A stretch of 64,000 nt of DNA from Plectrocnemia conspersa (taxonomy: Eukaryota; Arthropoda; Insecta; Trichoptera; Polycentropodidae), in NCBI GenBank assembly GCA_009617715.1, contig VTFK01000379.1, forward strand, positions 124,001 through 188,000, in the 5' to 3' direction. The position numbers were made by a program, and so were the translations under genes. The number at the start of each line of letters is the position of its first letter. Position 1 is the first letter of the stretch. A model generated the notes under the pieces. That model searched no databases, was not told where the DNA came from, and worked only from the letters and a program-made list of their open reading frames with translations. This document shows, one piece after another, positions 36,181 to 47,319 of this stretch.

Positions 36181-36830
36181 TCACTGAATATATGTACTAG
36201 AGGTCTAGAGTGACTGATTGTTTCCATTTTCATATTTTATATATAAACAGCCGATTTTCCCTTTGGCGTCAGATCAGGTCCAGCACTGTCCCTGGAATCC
36301 CAAAAGTTCAATCAAATCCTTTAGGCGACTTTGGAGATTACATAACGCAAACTGTGACGTTATATACACATAATTTCATAAATGGCAAAACTGTTCTCAA
36401 AATTAAAAATTACGCACAGATGCGTCACCATTAGTGATTATTTGAATCTCATATTTAACGTAATATGGTGTTTAAATGCGGGTCGATATTAATTATGGCT
36501 TTTTAACTCTTCAATGATCGCATGTCCATGGTTTATTAATTAATGAAAAGTCTCAAGGTCTCGTCTTTTAATTCACAGATATGTTAATTTTTACTAATTT
36601 ATATTACAATAATTATTTTATTGTATGCTAAATGAAAATTTTTTTATCGCGTAGATTATCACTTTCATCCTGAAAGAAAATGGCGTCCAAATAAGAACTA
36701 CAGAAATCTTTTCATTGGAAAAGTATTTTTTTTTCTCTTTCATTGCATTGCGGTTAGAGAATACTCACCGTTTCCTGCAGAGTTGGAAGTAAAAATGATG
36801 TTCTTCTATTAAAACCAGAATGAATAGAGA
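36181..36830. other. Intergenic sequence
   Basis: Mixed to AT-rich; the 74-codon frame at 36210-36434 has no recognisable domain. No gene is called. Confidence 0.45.
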
Positions 36831-37110
36831 GATCATTGAAGGGCGGGCTAAGTTTGGCCGAAGTTTGTCCCCGTCGGCCTTATTTCGATCCGTTTACGTG
36901 GTAGCGCCGGGCGGGGGCGGCGAATCCGCCCATACATTGTAGGCCTCTCTCTCGCCTCCTGTGTGTGTGTATGAAATTTCTTTGATTTGCCACCATTGTC
37001 TGCGCGGATAAAAGCGACACTTTTGTGTGTCCGCCTGAATAGATCTTTTATTATTCAAAGCGTGAATACAAAAGTAGACGCGGTGACAAAACACCGTTGT
37101 CATTATGTAC
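36831..37110. promoter_or_regulatory. GC-rich island 14
   Basis: A G-rich centre at 36900-36925 and a CCATTGT Sox-like site at about 36993 lie in repeat-free sequence. Overlapping frames on both strands (71-72 codons) have no domain. Confidence 0.3.
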
Positions 37111-37919
37111 ACACATCCACATTCACAAATATATATTATTATAAAAATATGTCTATATTTATGTTATTATGTGCGTGTGTATGTGCACATAATAGCGAAT
37201 AATATTTGATACACGTGTAAGCTCGTGAAAGGTCTTGCATTTTGTTTTCTTCTTACCTAATGGAAATATTATATTATCATTTATTTATAATACTACGTCG
37301 TTGTCAACTCACATATATTTCTAATACCACGTTGTTGTCAACTCAAATATATTTATATTACTGTAATGTGTTGGGTACTAGTATTTTTTTTACTAAAAAT
37401 ATTTTCACTAGTATAAACATAATTTCATAAACTATTTTACCAAAGCCAGTAGTATTTTTTATATATTAGTATCAAATTTTATGAAGAAAAGAGTTTAACA
37501 ATGAGTTTTATACCAATTGTTAGCATTCTGAAATCTGCGTGGCTATTGTGCGAGTATGGGTGCTCTGCCTATTTCTAAGGATAACTGTTAAATCAAACCA
37601 CTGATTTAAAGGTAGCTATTGTTAAAATCACGTATTTGCAATGATTGTAGTAACAAATTTATTTCTATCAATAAAAAAAAGTTTATTTGGAAGATCTATG
37701 TTATCTGTAATTAAAAATACATTTTTTGCATTTGCTCAGATTTTGATCGTAATTCGATATAGAAGTATTAATTTATAGTTAATTACATTGTCTTAGAATG
37801 TTGGATTTGAGTAACGTTCAATATACGTGCACCCCAATAAATGTGTTATATCTTCAAATTTGAGAAAATTTAAATAAAAAACCGATCGAGGCTGTTTACT
37901 TTAAGCTTATTTTTAATAT
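37111..37919. other. AT-rich intergenic sequence
   Basis: AT-rich, containing the tandem duplication at 37287-37354. No gene is recognised. Confidence 0.5.
37287..37354 (+). repeat. Two-unit tandem duplication of about 34 bp
   Basis: TAATACTACGTCGTTGTCAA and TAATACCACGTTGTTGTCAA begin adjacent copies that both continue CTCA(C/A)ATATATTT. They differ at three or four positions. Confidence 0.8.
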
Positions 37920-38900
37920 TTTGAAGGCTCACTCGTAGCTTTAATCACAGCTGCAATCCTTTTTGGCTAACTGTCAACCAATGACTTGTAAGTGGACGGA
38001 GACAATCTTCTCCATTCCATCTGTAATTTTTCTCGCAGCTCAATTTTGGATTTGCAATTGTTTTAGGCAACCTTTTCTTTCAATTTTGCTCATAAATGCT
38101 CTATAGGATTTATGTAGGTTTGGTGACTGTGCAGGACATTCTAAAAGCGTCAAACTCTTTGACGCAAACAACCCCCTACTTTTTCACGAAGTATGGCTGG
38201 ATTCGGATGATATTGTGACCTGTGCTTGCAAATATTTTCCTATAAGAATCGATGTATTCTAAGATTAAAATATAAGTGCAATTGTATAGGTTTCCTACCC
38301 CTGCTGCTGTCATGCAACTCCAGACCATACCGCTTCCGCTACATATTTGACTTTGGGTACTACACAATCAGCTAGATATTCTTCTCCGACTCTTCGACGC
38401 ACGTATACTACACCTCTCAAAAATAAAAAATAAATATTTAAAAAGTATGATTATCTTAAAATATTATTGCTTTAGAACTTTTAGAATAAATTAGGTTTTA
38501 ATATTTTTTAAACTAACCAATATTAATTTTAAATTACGTCAAAGTTGGATTCATTAGATCTAATGACTTTCACCTAATCTTCAGATGTCCAATCTCGGTG
38601 TTTTCGGGCCCACTCTAACCTTCGAGTTTTATTTATTTTTGAAAGCCACGGTTTGTATCGGGCTTTACGGCCTCTGAGTTCCACATCGTTGAGCTTTCTT
38701 CTCACTGTCTGCGAATAAATGGATGGCCATCAGCTTACAGAGATTCAGCTTTGAAGAAGTTTTTAGATGATTTTTAAGGGACTCACGGACAAAGATCCAA
38801 TCTTTCTGGGTAGTTGTCTTTCGTTTTCTTCCAGTTTTTGGCTTTAATTTGTAAGAACCACTTTTTTTGAACCGCTTAAAAGCATTTTAGACAGCGTGTC
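37920..38900 (-). pseudogene. Tc1-like transposon remnant
   Basis: The minus strand gives most of a Tc1-type transposase in broken frames. In order it shows TGRKRKTTTQKDWIFVRES (N-terminal DNA-binding region), GRKARYKPWLSKINKTRRLE and WARKHRDWTSED (upstream of the first catalytic site), VRRRVGEEYLADC, GSGMVWSCMTAAGVGNLY and finally PKRIAAVIKATSEPSKY at the C-terminus. Several stops and frameshifts are present, and about 130 bp of AT-rich DNA (38405-38535) interrupts the frame between the SNESNFD and VRRR motifs. A shorter relative lies at 23060-23300. The terminal repeats are not resolved. Confidence 0.85.
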
Positions 38901-39477
38901 GTGAACAATTATTGTGTTTACTAATTTTTGATATATTCAGTTAATAATATGCAATATGCGAATGCAATAAAATTAAATTCGCTATGCTAGCTTCACTTAA
39001 TTCGCGTTTTTTGGTCTTTCGGTCCGCCTATGCACTTGTAAAGAGTTACACACCATTTTAAGGGGTGCTCCATTATTATGGCCAAGGCTGTTTGTTTCGA
39101 TAAGCTGTAAAAGATATATAAATGTATTGTAAATATGCTTTCGCATTTCAAAATTGCATTATCCCTCCCCCTCACCCGAGTTGCGGAATTTTGTATCACA
39201 TAAGTGATTCTATGTACTGTCTGATTTTATAATTTACACTAATATTATTCTCACGCGTCATAATAGATTTGGCGTATTTTTAATGTTTTTTTTTTCTTAT
39301 AAAATATGTTTATTTTTTATCGTCCGGTGAATTTTATTTAAGTATACATATATTGAAAGGATAAAGGTGTGTGAGAGAACTATGACGAAATATAATTTGT
39401 ATCGCTTTTTTTTAACGATTTGGAGTTAAAAAATGTACTATTATATTAATGTTACTTCACACCGAGCAAGCGTATGT
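38901..39477. other. Intergenic sequence
   Basis: AT-rich; nothing recognised. The 68-codon minus-strand frame at 39199-38993 has no family motif. Confidence 0.45.
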
Positions 39478-39562
39478 TATATCTTTTGACTATCGTGACG
39501 CATTGGGTTTGCCTGTCAGGTCACGATGGTTATAATTTTAATAAATAAATAAATAAATAACC
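39478..39562 (+). mobile_element. LINE-like 3' end, copy 3 (tail only)
   Basis: This holds only the terminal hairpin and tail. ATCGTGAC (39492-39499) pairs perfectly with GTCACGAT (39520-39527), the loop begins with GCATTGGG, and an (AATA)n tail follows. It is the cleanest copy of the hairpin and fits a 5'-truncated retrotransposed end. Confidence 0.7.
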
Positions 39563-40863
39563 AGTCTAGTTATATATTAATATAATATAATTCCTTTTGA
39601 TTTTTTTCTTGATAATGTTTTCAAGGCAACTCCTTAAGGCCTGAGGTCCTTAATATGTCGAATAAATTTCAGTCCAGATCTATTTCGAAATATGTGACGC
39701 TCGCCTTTCTTGTTTACCTTTAGGCTGTGAAGGTTTGTTTACGAGTTGTATATACTATTTTTATATCTGCTCGTTTGCTCTACGTTTCTATATTTATCGC
39801 AAGCAATTTGATATTGATTATAGACGTTACAATTATATTATATTAAGTATTATCTTTCAACATATAAGCATTCTCAAAGATTCATAAAAAAAATCTAATT
39901 TAATTTAAGAAAAAAATATAGTATCTTGTTATACCGCTTAGAGTTCATTTTTATAATTCAAATCATTTTTATAATTAATTATTAGCAATAGTGTGGTATT
40001 GATATATTGTGGGTTATATAGAAAACCCTAATTGTAGTCAAACTTAGCTACGACCTAGTAAATGTGTTTGTATGTTACATAAAAAAACAAACAATGAAAT
40101 TTTATCATTGCAAATATTAATTACGATATGCATTGAGTGTCGAGTACACGCGAGCACAATAGCACAAATGGGGTACAAATGTGTTTGACAAAAGCGCAAA
40201 ATCGTTTTCAGTAAATCAACTAACATGAAAAGCGCATCGCGATAATAGGATGGTACAAATATTGAAACGATTCACATACCCTACGATGTGTGCTTGTATT
40301 TTAATAAAAAATGGTCGCTCAATAAACCAAAAATGCCCAAAAGTTCACATTGTTGAAAATTAACGCGTATTCAGCGAACGAATCGGAGCAATTGAAGGAA
40401 TTTCACGAATGAACAGGAAAGTTCCTAGACTGATTTTATGTAATACAACGAATACTAGTAGAAATGATAATATTATATATTAAATAAGCAAATGAACATT
40501 TCAGCTGCTTCTGCACTATATAACTAAATAATGTTGTACAATCTATATATTATATAGGTTTTACTGTATTACAGCTGCACACGCTGTGTATGTAGCTTTC
40601 TACAACTTTATTTAAAAATAATATTTTAAAATTATACATTAATTTATATGTAGTCTTGTTTCAAGAAAAGTTAAACTGTGACAAATAAAAACAACCAGTT
40701 AGAAGTGTCCAACACCACGTAAATTCTATTGCACGTTTTTAAAAATTAATACGATACAGTAACTATGTAGTTTAACTTGTTTTTTTATGAAGGTAGGTAG
40801 GAACGAGCAACAACCGCGTTTGGATAAACCGTCTTGTTATGGATGTGAGATACATATATTTTT
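39563..40863. other. AT-rich desert
   Basis: AT-rich; nothing recognised apart from short runs. Confidence 0.55.
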
Positions 40864-41205
40864 ACCAGTGAAAATGTAATTCATCTGGAGGTGCTAGTGA
40901 AACTATATAATTTCAACTTTTCCATATGTAGTAATATATACATCTACAAACTAATCATTATATATTTTTATGTAATGTATGTTACATTGAATGTGTATTT
41001 TTCGGTGAAGTTATATTTTGACTAGTAAAGTCCAAATACATTTTCCCCAGTAGATATTTATTTATACTAGCAAGAACGTAATTTAACTGATTGTATGCTG
41101 CTCTAAAATGTCCATGAAACTTAATTTGACAGTTGCGAAACGTACATTTACCGTACCCAAACCGAACCTACACGAATTAATCAAACATAACTCAATCTAA
41201 TGAGA
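40864..41205 (+). repeat. Long inverted-repeat arm, left
   Basis: About 340 bp are the reverse complement, with moderate divergence, of 42180-42505. Shared blocks include CATATGTAGTAATATATACA, GAATGTGTATTTTTCGG, TCCATGAAACTTAATTTGA and GTTGCGAAACGTACATTT. Within it the motif ACCAGTGAAAATGTA and its variants recur. No coding potential. Confidence 0.8.
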
Positions 41206-41439
41206 GTCCAAAATACAAACTAAGCCAACTTATCTCTTATGGGAAAATAAGCGAAAGAAGTACAAACAGATATCGCATCTCACAAATTGCGTCATAGTTT
41301 ATCTGCACTTTGATTATACTCTGTTTTAAATATATAATAGCTATCCTAAACTAATATTACTACGGACTTCTAATATAAGAGTATTAGTTAAAGTGTATTT
41401 AAACCGAATTTTAATCAATAGAAGGGCCTAAAACCAATT

Positions 41440-41545
41440 ATCACTTCCCAGAAGTAAAAAATTCACGTCAAAAGCAATAAAAGTGTGTCGGTGCCGTCGC
41501 AGTGGGAACGCTCAGTAACGACTAGCACCAGGGCCAGATTCTTCT
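41440..41545. repeat. Rearranged DNA-element fragment shared with 30.5 kb
   Basis: AAAAAATTCACGTCAAAAGC with the following AATAAAA (inverted relative to 30.58 kb) is followed by GCAGTGGGAACGCTCAGTAA (direct relative to 30.53 kb). It then continues with CAGGGCCAGATTCTTCTC, similar to the GC-rich string at 31012. Confidence 0.55.
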
Positions 41546-41639
41546 CCCGATTTTCTTTTGGTATTATTTCGTATTGTTGAATAATATTAAGCCCAATTAC
41601 CAAATTACTAATTCAAAAATAGCTCCAAGTTGAAATTCG

Positions 41640-42010
41640 GGCGTCCAGTGTTGCCATGTCGGTCAGATGTTATGGAAGCTCTATTCATAATTCGCTTGTG
41701 GGGCCGCTCGAATGGGATTTGCATTGCTGGGGCCCACAATGCGCTGCTGATGGACAAGTGGGAACAATTAACGCATTTTCCGCGATTGTTGTGATCCCCG
41801 GCCACAATGGCCGCCGTCATTGTTCGCCGCGAAACAATGCATTGGCGCACTGCAGCGCGCTATCTGATGTCCGAATTTGTTTAACCGGAATTTATTGTTA
41901 TTTGACGTGCATTAAAATTGTCATTTTGTATGCATTGCATGGGGATATACAGGGCGGGCCGGAATTTACAAAGCCCATCGTTAAAACAACTGGTTTGAGG
42001 TTTGGTTAAT
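41640..42010. promoter_or_regulatory. GC-rich island 15 with inverted Sox pair and POU octamer
   Basis: The island carries a perfect octamer ATTTGCAT at 41717-41724 and, at 41818-41839, CATTGTT and AACAATG facing each other across eight bases. Further ATTGTT and ACAATGG strings lie at 41785-41810. The 117-codon frame at 41656-42009 is an open frame in stop-poor DNA and shows no domain. The motif density and position inside a pair of inverted repeats make it the most striking enhancer candidate here. Confidence 0.45.
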
Positions 42011-42179
42011 CCCCCCCCCTCCCTTTTATTTTATTTTTATTGTGTTTCAATACAACAAAATTAAATTTTGAGAAATTTTCAATCTGTGAAATTAAATTAT
42101 ACTTTCAATTTCCTATTTTAACAATAGAGAATATATTGTGATTTAGTTTATAATATAATTTGTTTTAGAACTTACATTC

Positions 42180-42505
42180 GGTCGAGTTGGGTTTAGTTAA
42201 TTCGTGTAGGTTAGGTTTTGGATTGAACAGCAAATGTACGTTTCGCAACTATCAAATTAAGTTTCATGGACATCAGTTAAATTATATTTTCATTAGTAGA
42301 AATATATATCTACCGATGAAAATGTATTTGCACTTCACTAGAGAAAATATAACTTAGCCGAAAAATACACATTCACTGTAACATTTATACATCGCATGTA
42401 AATAAATAATGATAAATATGTATATATTACTACATATGGTAAACCCGAAATCATATAATTTTATTAGAACTTGCCAGATTAATTATATTTTCACTGGTAA
42501 CATTA
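42180..42505 (-). repeat. Long inverted-repeat arm, right
   Basis: Reverse-complement counterpart of 40864-41205, with the arms separated by about 975 bp. The outer end repeats the ATTTTCACTGGTAACATTAT and ACTGGTGAAAATGTATTC strings. Confidence 0.8.
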
Positions 42506-42714
42506 TATGTATACTGGTGAAAATGTATTCTAATATGATTTTACTGAAATGACACATTTTAAAAAATATTCTTGGGATAGATTCGAGACAGTTTTTTTAG
42601 ATTAGACATGGTCCAATCTGTGATCAGTAGACTTTTGTAGTTCAACTTCTACTTAAGCTAAAATAAATGAATAATAATAAATTAAGGGATAAAGTTCATT
42701 CATATCAACTTGAT

Positions 42715-43040
42715 TGACTACAGGCTTTTTCGGTGACTAATGCCTAAAATACTTGAGTTTAAATCCCATATGAACCCTAGTGTCTGGAAGATCAGAATTA
42801 GTGATCATTATATAGGTAATTATATTTCCAATTGATTATTACACATTTTTCTTAATCTCACGAATTAAATCGTGCTAATTTACATTTATTGACCGTAAAC
42901 ATAACTAATATTTACATGTCACCAATTTAAAAACTTTTATTTGTCTGGTATCTCACTACTTAGTAGTTGTTGATGTGTTTACGCACGCACTGGGCTAACG
43001 TCAGTCATGTTACAACTGAAGATTTACACAGATTTAAATA
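42715..43040 (+). mobile_element. tRNA-derived SINE, near full length
   Basis: Head and body (AAATCCCATATGAACCCTAG, GAAGATCAGAATTAGTGATC, TTTCTTAATCTCACGAATTA) are followed by the conserved tail TCTCACTACTTAGTAGTTG and CACTGGGCTAACGTCAGTC. The B box has decayed (GAGTTTAAATCCC). Confidence 0.7.
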
Positions 43041-43144
43041 CATTTTAAAGCATACACCGTGCCTTGGTCTATCCATTTCTGCTTATAAACTTAATTTTTC
43101 CAGAACTCTTACTTCAAGTAAGTTGTAATAATAGTTTATAATTA

Positions 43145-43255
43145 ATGAATATATCTCACTACTTACATAGTAGTTGTTGATGTGCTTACCCCGTTGTAAC
43201 GCATTGGGCTAACGCCAATCATGTTGCAATGGAAGATTTACAACAAATAAATGAA
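43145..43255 (+). mobile_element. SINE 3' tail fragment with intact hairpin
   Basis: A 5'-truncated copy of the same tail, only about 105 bp after the previous one: TCTCACTACTTACATAGTAG, then GTTGTAACGCATTGGGCTAA, pairing arm GTTGCAAT and an ACAAATAAATGAA end. It is the best example of the tail hairpin in the SINE family. Confidence 0.65.
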
Positions 43256-46200
43256 TTTCAAGTCATGTAACGTGCCTTAGTTTAGCCATCTTTGTTAATT
43301 ATAATAAGCCTAATATTTTCAATATTCTTACTTTAAAGTATTGATATTATAATATTAATCTCAGAGTATATTTCAGTCTTAATTTTAACAAGTTTAGATC
43401 CAGTTGAGCTTTTTAGTGTCATTAGTCAGATAATTTTGTTTTTGAGAATAAAAAGTGGAAATGAACAGTGATGTTGAAACTAGAGCAGGCTCAAAAAAAG
43501 CAGTGGTCTATTAAAAACAAGCTCAATACTAATTTCATTGCATTGCCTGTGAATACAAATAGGTGAGCATAAGTTGAACTGAACTTAATGTTTAATTGTA
43601 TTGGTTTAGCAGATAAAATAAAATGAAAGAAATAATAAAAAAACTGTTTAAGCTTCGCTTATTGTATTAAAAATATTTTTATACATAAATATAATATTAA
43701 AAATATAATTATATAACACTCGTTTAAAACATAAGTTATTACATGCAAAAACACTCCACGTTTATCTTATTAAATTCGTTATATCAACAATCCATAAGTC
43801 GGTGGTTTAATTTTGTGATATACAAAACAATAGATAAAATAAATTCACAACTAAATTGTTATTATTATACGTGGTCCATTTTTATTTCGATGTTGCAAAA
43901 TTGTGCTAATAAAAAAATGAAACGAGCCATATACATATAAAAATATTTTATTAAAAACATTTTGGTAACATTTATTAAGAACACTTAGGTAAAAATAAAT
44001 CGACAATAAAATAATTTTAAGAGAAAATTTCTACTTTTGGAAGTCCACAGAAATAGCTGGAACGGCAAATTAATCAAATAAATAACATCATAGGCAAACA
44101 CATGTCTAATTGACAACCAGAGTTAAGGCATCGCAAGAACCATAATATTAAGTACCATTAAATACCTATTGCTAATATTACAACAAATATTCGCCTAACG
44201 CCTATAGAATTATATTTATTGACCAGTTTGCTAACAAGTGTTTAACTCATGAGAAGAACCCTGTCCATCGATAAGTCTTAAAAAGACCATTTGGAAGATA
44301 TGAAAAATCAAAAAATGGCTGACGGACGTTTGCTACTATATTTATACAATATTCATTAATTTATAATTTTGAACAGCCAACCGAAATAATAAATATATTC
44401 ACCACATAGCTTAACTATTTGAGTATTTTTTATTGCATTACATATTGTTTTTTTTTAATATTATTTATTCATTAAGAGTTCGTTCACGAGACAGACATTT
44501 GTTTCGCATTCAACTACATAGTTATACTACTGTCTAAAGACATTCTGATAATAAACTTAATGTTAAATTTACCTAGTAACATATTGGGCTAATTTTTGAT
44601 ACTAGATTGATATAACTCTCGTATTGTACTCTTAAAATATTACCGACTAAACCAAACGAGGAATATAAATTTTTATAAGCAATTTGAGATTTATGATTGT
44701 GCACCCATTTTTAACCGAAAAATTAATAATAATAACAATTAAAATAAAGAGAATTGTACTGGATTTTCACAAGGAGTATTTTTAACATGAAATTAACAAC
44801 AAAAACATAAAAATAAGAACAGTCAATAAAAGTTATACAAAGAACATTGGCACTTCAAATATTAATAAAATTACATTTTGAATAGATTGCGTTTAAACAA
44901 CTTAAAAACTAAATACAGATCAGTCATTTTTATGGTTATCACATCAAAATGAAAATAAGACGGATGACATATACTACGTCGATGAAGTATACGTCACGCG
45001 TCTTTTTTTTGTATGCACTATGAATAACTAGGAAATACACTTTACACATTAAACAAAAACAATTTAAATTACAATTATTACAATTGTGGCCACTCGAGCC
45101 AAGATTAGAAAAAGAAATAGATAAAAAATAGTGTGCATTTCGTTTCTGATTTATAGATCTAATCAATTGATTAAGTCGACCCGCCGCTCACTATCCGATT
45201 ATATAGTTATTCACAGTGAAGACTTAATAAAATAAATTAATTCCAAATATAATTTTTCAAAAGAGGTAATTTGATTAAGATACTAAATACATTGAGCGAA
45301 ACGTCATCACGACGCATACATATATATGTATATGTCAAATATATATATATATATAATTTTATATATGTATATCACCATATATTTATGAGAATAAGAACCA
45401 ATTTGGTACATTTTGGGGACCACACCCCCGAGTGGATTGCTAGTCCGCTAAATATGCTAAACCTACATAATGCTTATCAAATACAAACAGTAGACGAAGA
45501 CCGGCAGAGGCTCCGAACCTCGACCGGCCGACGACTACGTCCTTTTCGAAAGGAACCTGAGGTACACTCAATATACAATAACACAATAACACGCTAAAAC
45601 CGACTCCATATAAAAATACTGTCATTTGACTATGGTTTTAGTTTTTAACAAGAAAAAAAAAAGTACATCATAAAACATAAAAATATCTGACTTAACACAG
45701 TGAAATGCAAAATTTGAAAGGACCAAATTGGCCGATAAAAAATATTTTTTGTAAAAAGAAAGCGAATAGTTTTCCTTTAGTCCTAATATCATAATAAAAC
45801 GACCTAGTCCACGGCAGTCTCGGCTGACCGTTCTCGCTGCCTCTGTTTTGATAACACATTATTGGAATGCAGGTGTTGCATATTTGTCTGTCTAAAGAGA
45901 CTGTATGTTCGATTAAAAAAAACCTTAATTACTAATACTATAATGACAAATTGCGGAATACAGTATATCCAGGAATCACATATTAGGTAAAACCGGGAAC
46001 AAGGATCACATATTTCATAAAATTCAATTATCACATTAATTACAGATTATAAATCCTTAACATAGATTGCAATGTGTTCCGTTGCTCACAATTAATTCAG
46101 TACTTTATGCATCGACAATGCAACAGGATAGTATTTTTTCTCAAACTATAGTTACCGTATTATAAATTAAAATGATCCTAAATTTAAACATTTCATAAGC

Positions 46201-46812
46201 AGATTATATAAAAGCAAGTAAATTTGGTGCGGTATTCGTAATTACGTCATAATAACTTATAAGCTCGTACAAACTTTAAAATATAAATATATATAAATAT
46301 ATGTAGTTATTTATGTGCGTGCGAGAGTTTGACTTCGCGCACGCGTACACGTGGAGACTGATCCCTCAGTCGATTGCGTTACATCAGGTCACTCTGTCAT
46401 GAAAATAACGTTATATACCTAAAAATATTCTTCTGACTTGGAACACCGGGGACATCAGTCTGTACTTAGTCAGGCGGGCTGCACTCGGCTAGTGAGATCT
46501 GTGGCCGCCTCACCTGATTTCGCTCGAGTGATGATGATATGCGTGAAAAATCTGACTAAATTTACATAAGGGAAAACATTATATCACGTCGTTTAATTTG
46601 CACACAACTTCGAGTCGTTCGCATCTTAGACCCTCGTTCTATTCTTATGACTTTTTCATTTAATTTAGCTAGGACGGCAAATCCATTATTAAAATTTTAC
46701 AATCGTATAAATAGATTAATATCGATATATATATATGTATATATATTTTGACTTAAAAGTTGATTTCGACGACTTGGGCAGGGAAGCTGCCATCGAATCG
46801 ATTCGCAGGTGT
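43256..46812 (-). other. AT-rich region, probably including the 3' UTR of the 46.8-48.5 kb gene
   Basis: About 3.5 kb without recognised repeats apart from AT microsatellites at about 45318-45375 and 46290-46310. Two moderately GC-rich patches lie at 45410-45570 and 46310-46540. On the minus strand, AATAAA signals occur near 44460, 44430 and 43945, and ATTAAA near 46655 and 46590, so the cleavage site cannot be chosen by eye. Short frames here (75-108 codons) have no domain. The unusual scarcity of transposon remains fits a transcribed and constrained stretch, but this is inference. Confidence 0.35.
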
Positions 46813-47317
46813 TTAGGCGACGATCCTTTGGAAACCACACATCTTGCAAGTCTCCATTTCAAATTCCTCTTCGACGAAATCGCTCAGGCGGTGGTATTGA
46901 GAACGGTTTTGAAAAAATACTGCTGGGTTGTTTTCGGGCAAGTGAGCGAATCTAAAGTTCCAGCCTTTGTAATCAGTGTTCGTTCTCCAGTCTAGTATGT
47001 CTCTTCCGCCATATTGCACGCTAACTTCAGGTACTGGTGACTTGACAGCAAACAATGCCTGTTTATTTCAATAGATAGATTAGTACCGCGGTTTTGGGAT
47101 GGAAAATATATTTTTTGAAGCGTACCTTGTCGTTGTCGTGAGGGCTCGGCGGTATCGAGCCCAGAGATCCTAGTCCACTGGATTCGCTAGACGCAGTCGG
47201 ACTCGGACTGGCCTGCGGGACCGAGGTCAATATGCTTTTCAATTGTCCGAAGACATCGAACGTCGTAAATGATTCAGTGTCGAGTCCAGAGAGCGGCAAA
47301 GCCACACTTAGAGCCAT
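46813..47317 (-). CDS. Unrecognised 145-residue protein, two coding exons
   Basis: The model joins 47317-47126 (64 codons, ATG at 47317) to 47058-46813 (81 codons plus TAA). The 67-base intron starts GTACGC, ends AACAG and holds a TACTAAT branch-point-like string; it is phase 0. The first coding exon starts at 47319 after a TTACAG acceptor, with ATG two bases in. Residues 1-30 are hydrophobic to mixed, 31-62 are Ser/Pro/Gly-rich and probably disordered, and the second exon encodes a more ordered aromatic- and charge-rich part. That part includes DILDWRTNTDYKGWNFRF and an acidic segment (VEEEFEME, 126-133). It ends with a CxxC (Cys135, Cys138) in TCKMCGF. There is no signal peptide or membrane span. 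I do not recognise the family. Frame continuity across the splice, clean GT-AG sites and composition unlike the flanks support a real gene. Confidence 0.75.
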
Positions 47318-47319
47318 GT

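Noticed and set aside
41656..42009. 117-codon plus-strand frame
   Set aside because: Stop-poor GC island; an 80-codon frame overlaps on the other strand; no domain.
45318..45375. Structured RNA suggested by long AT alternation
   Set aside because: It is an AT dinucleotide microsatellite whose self-complementarity is trivial.
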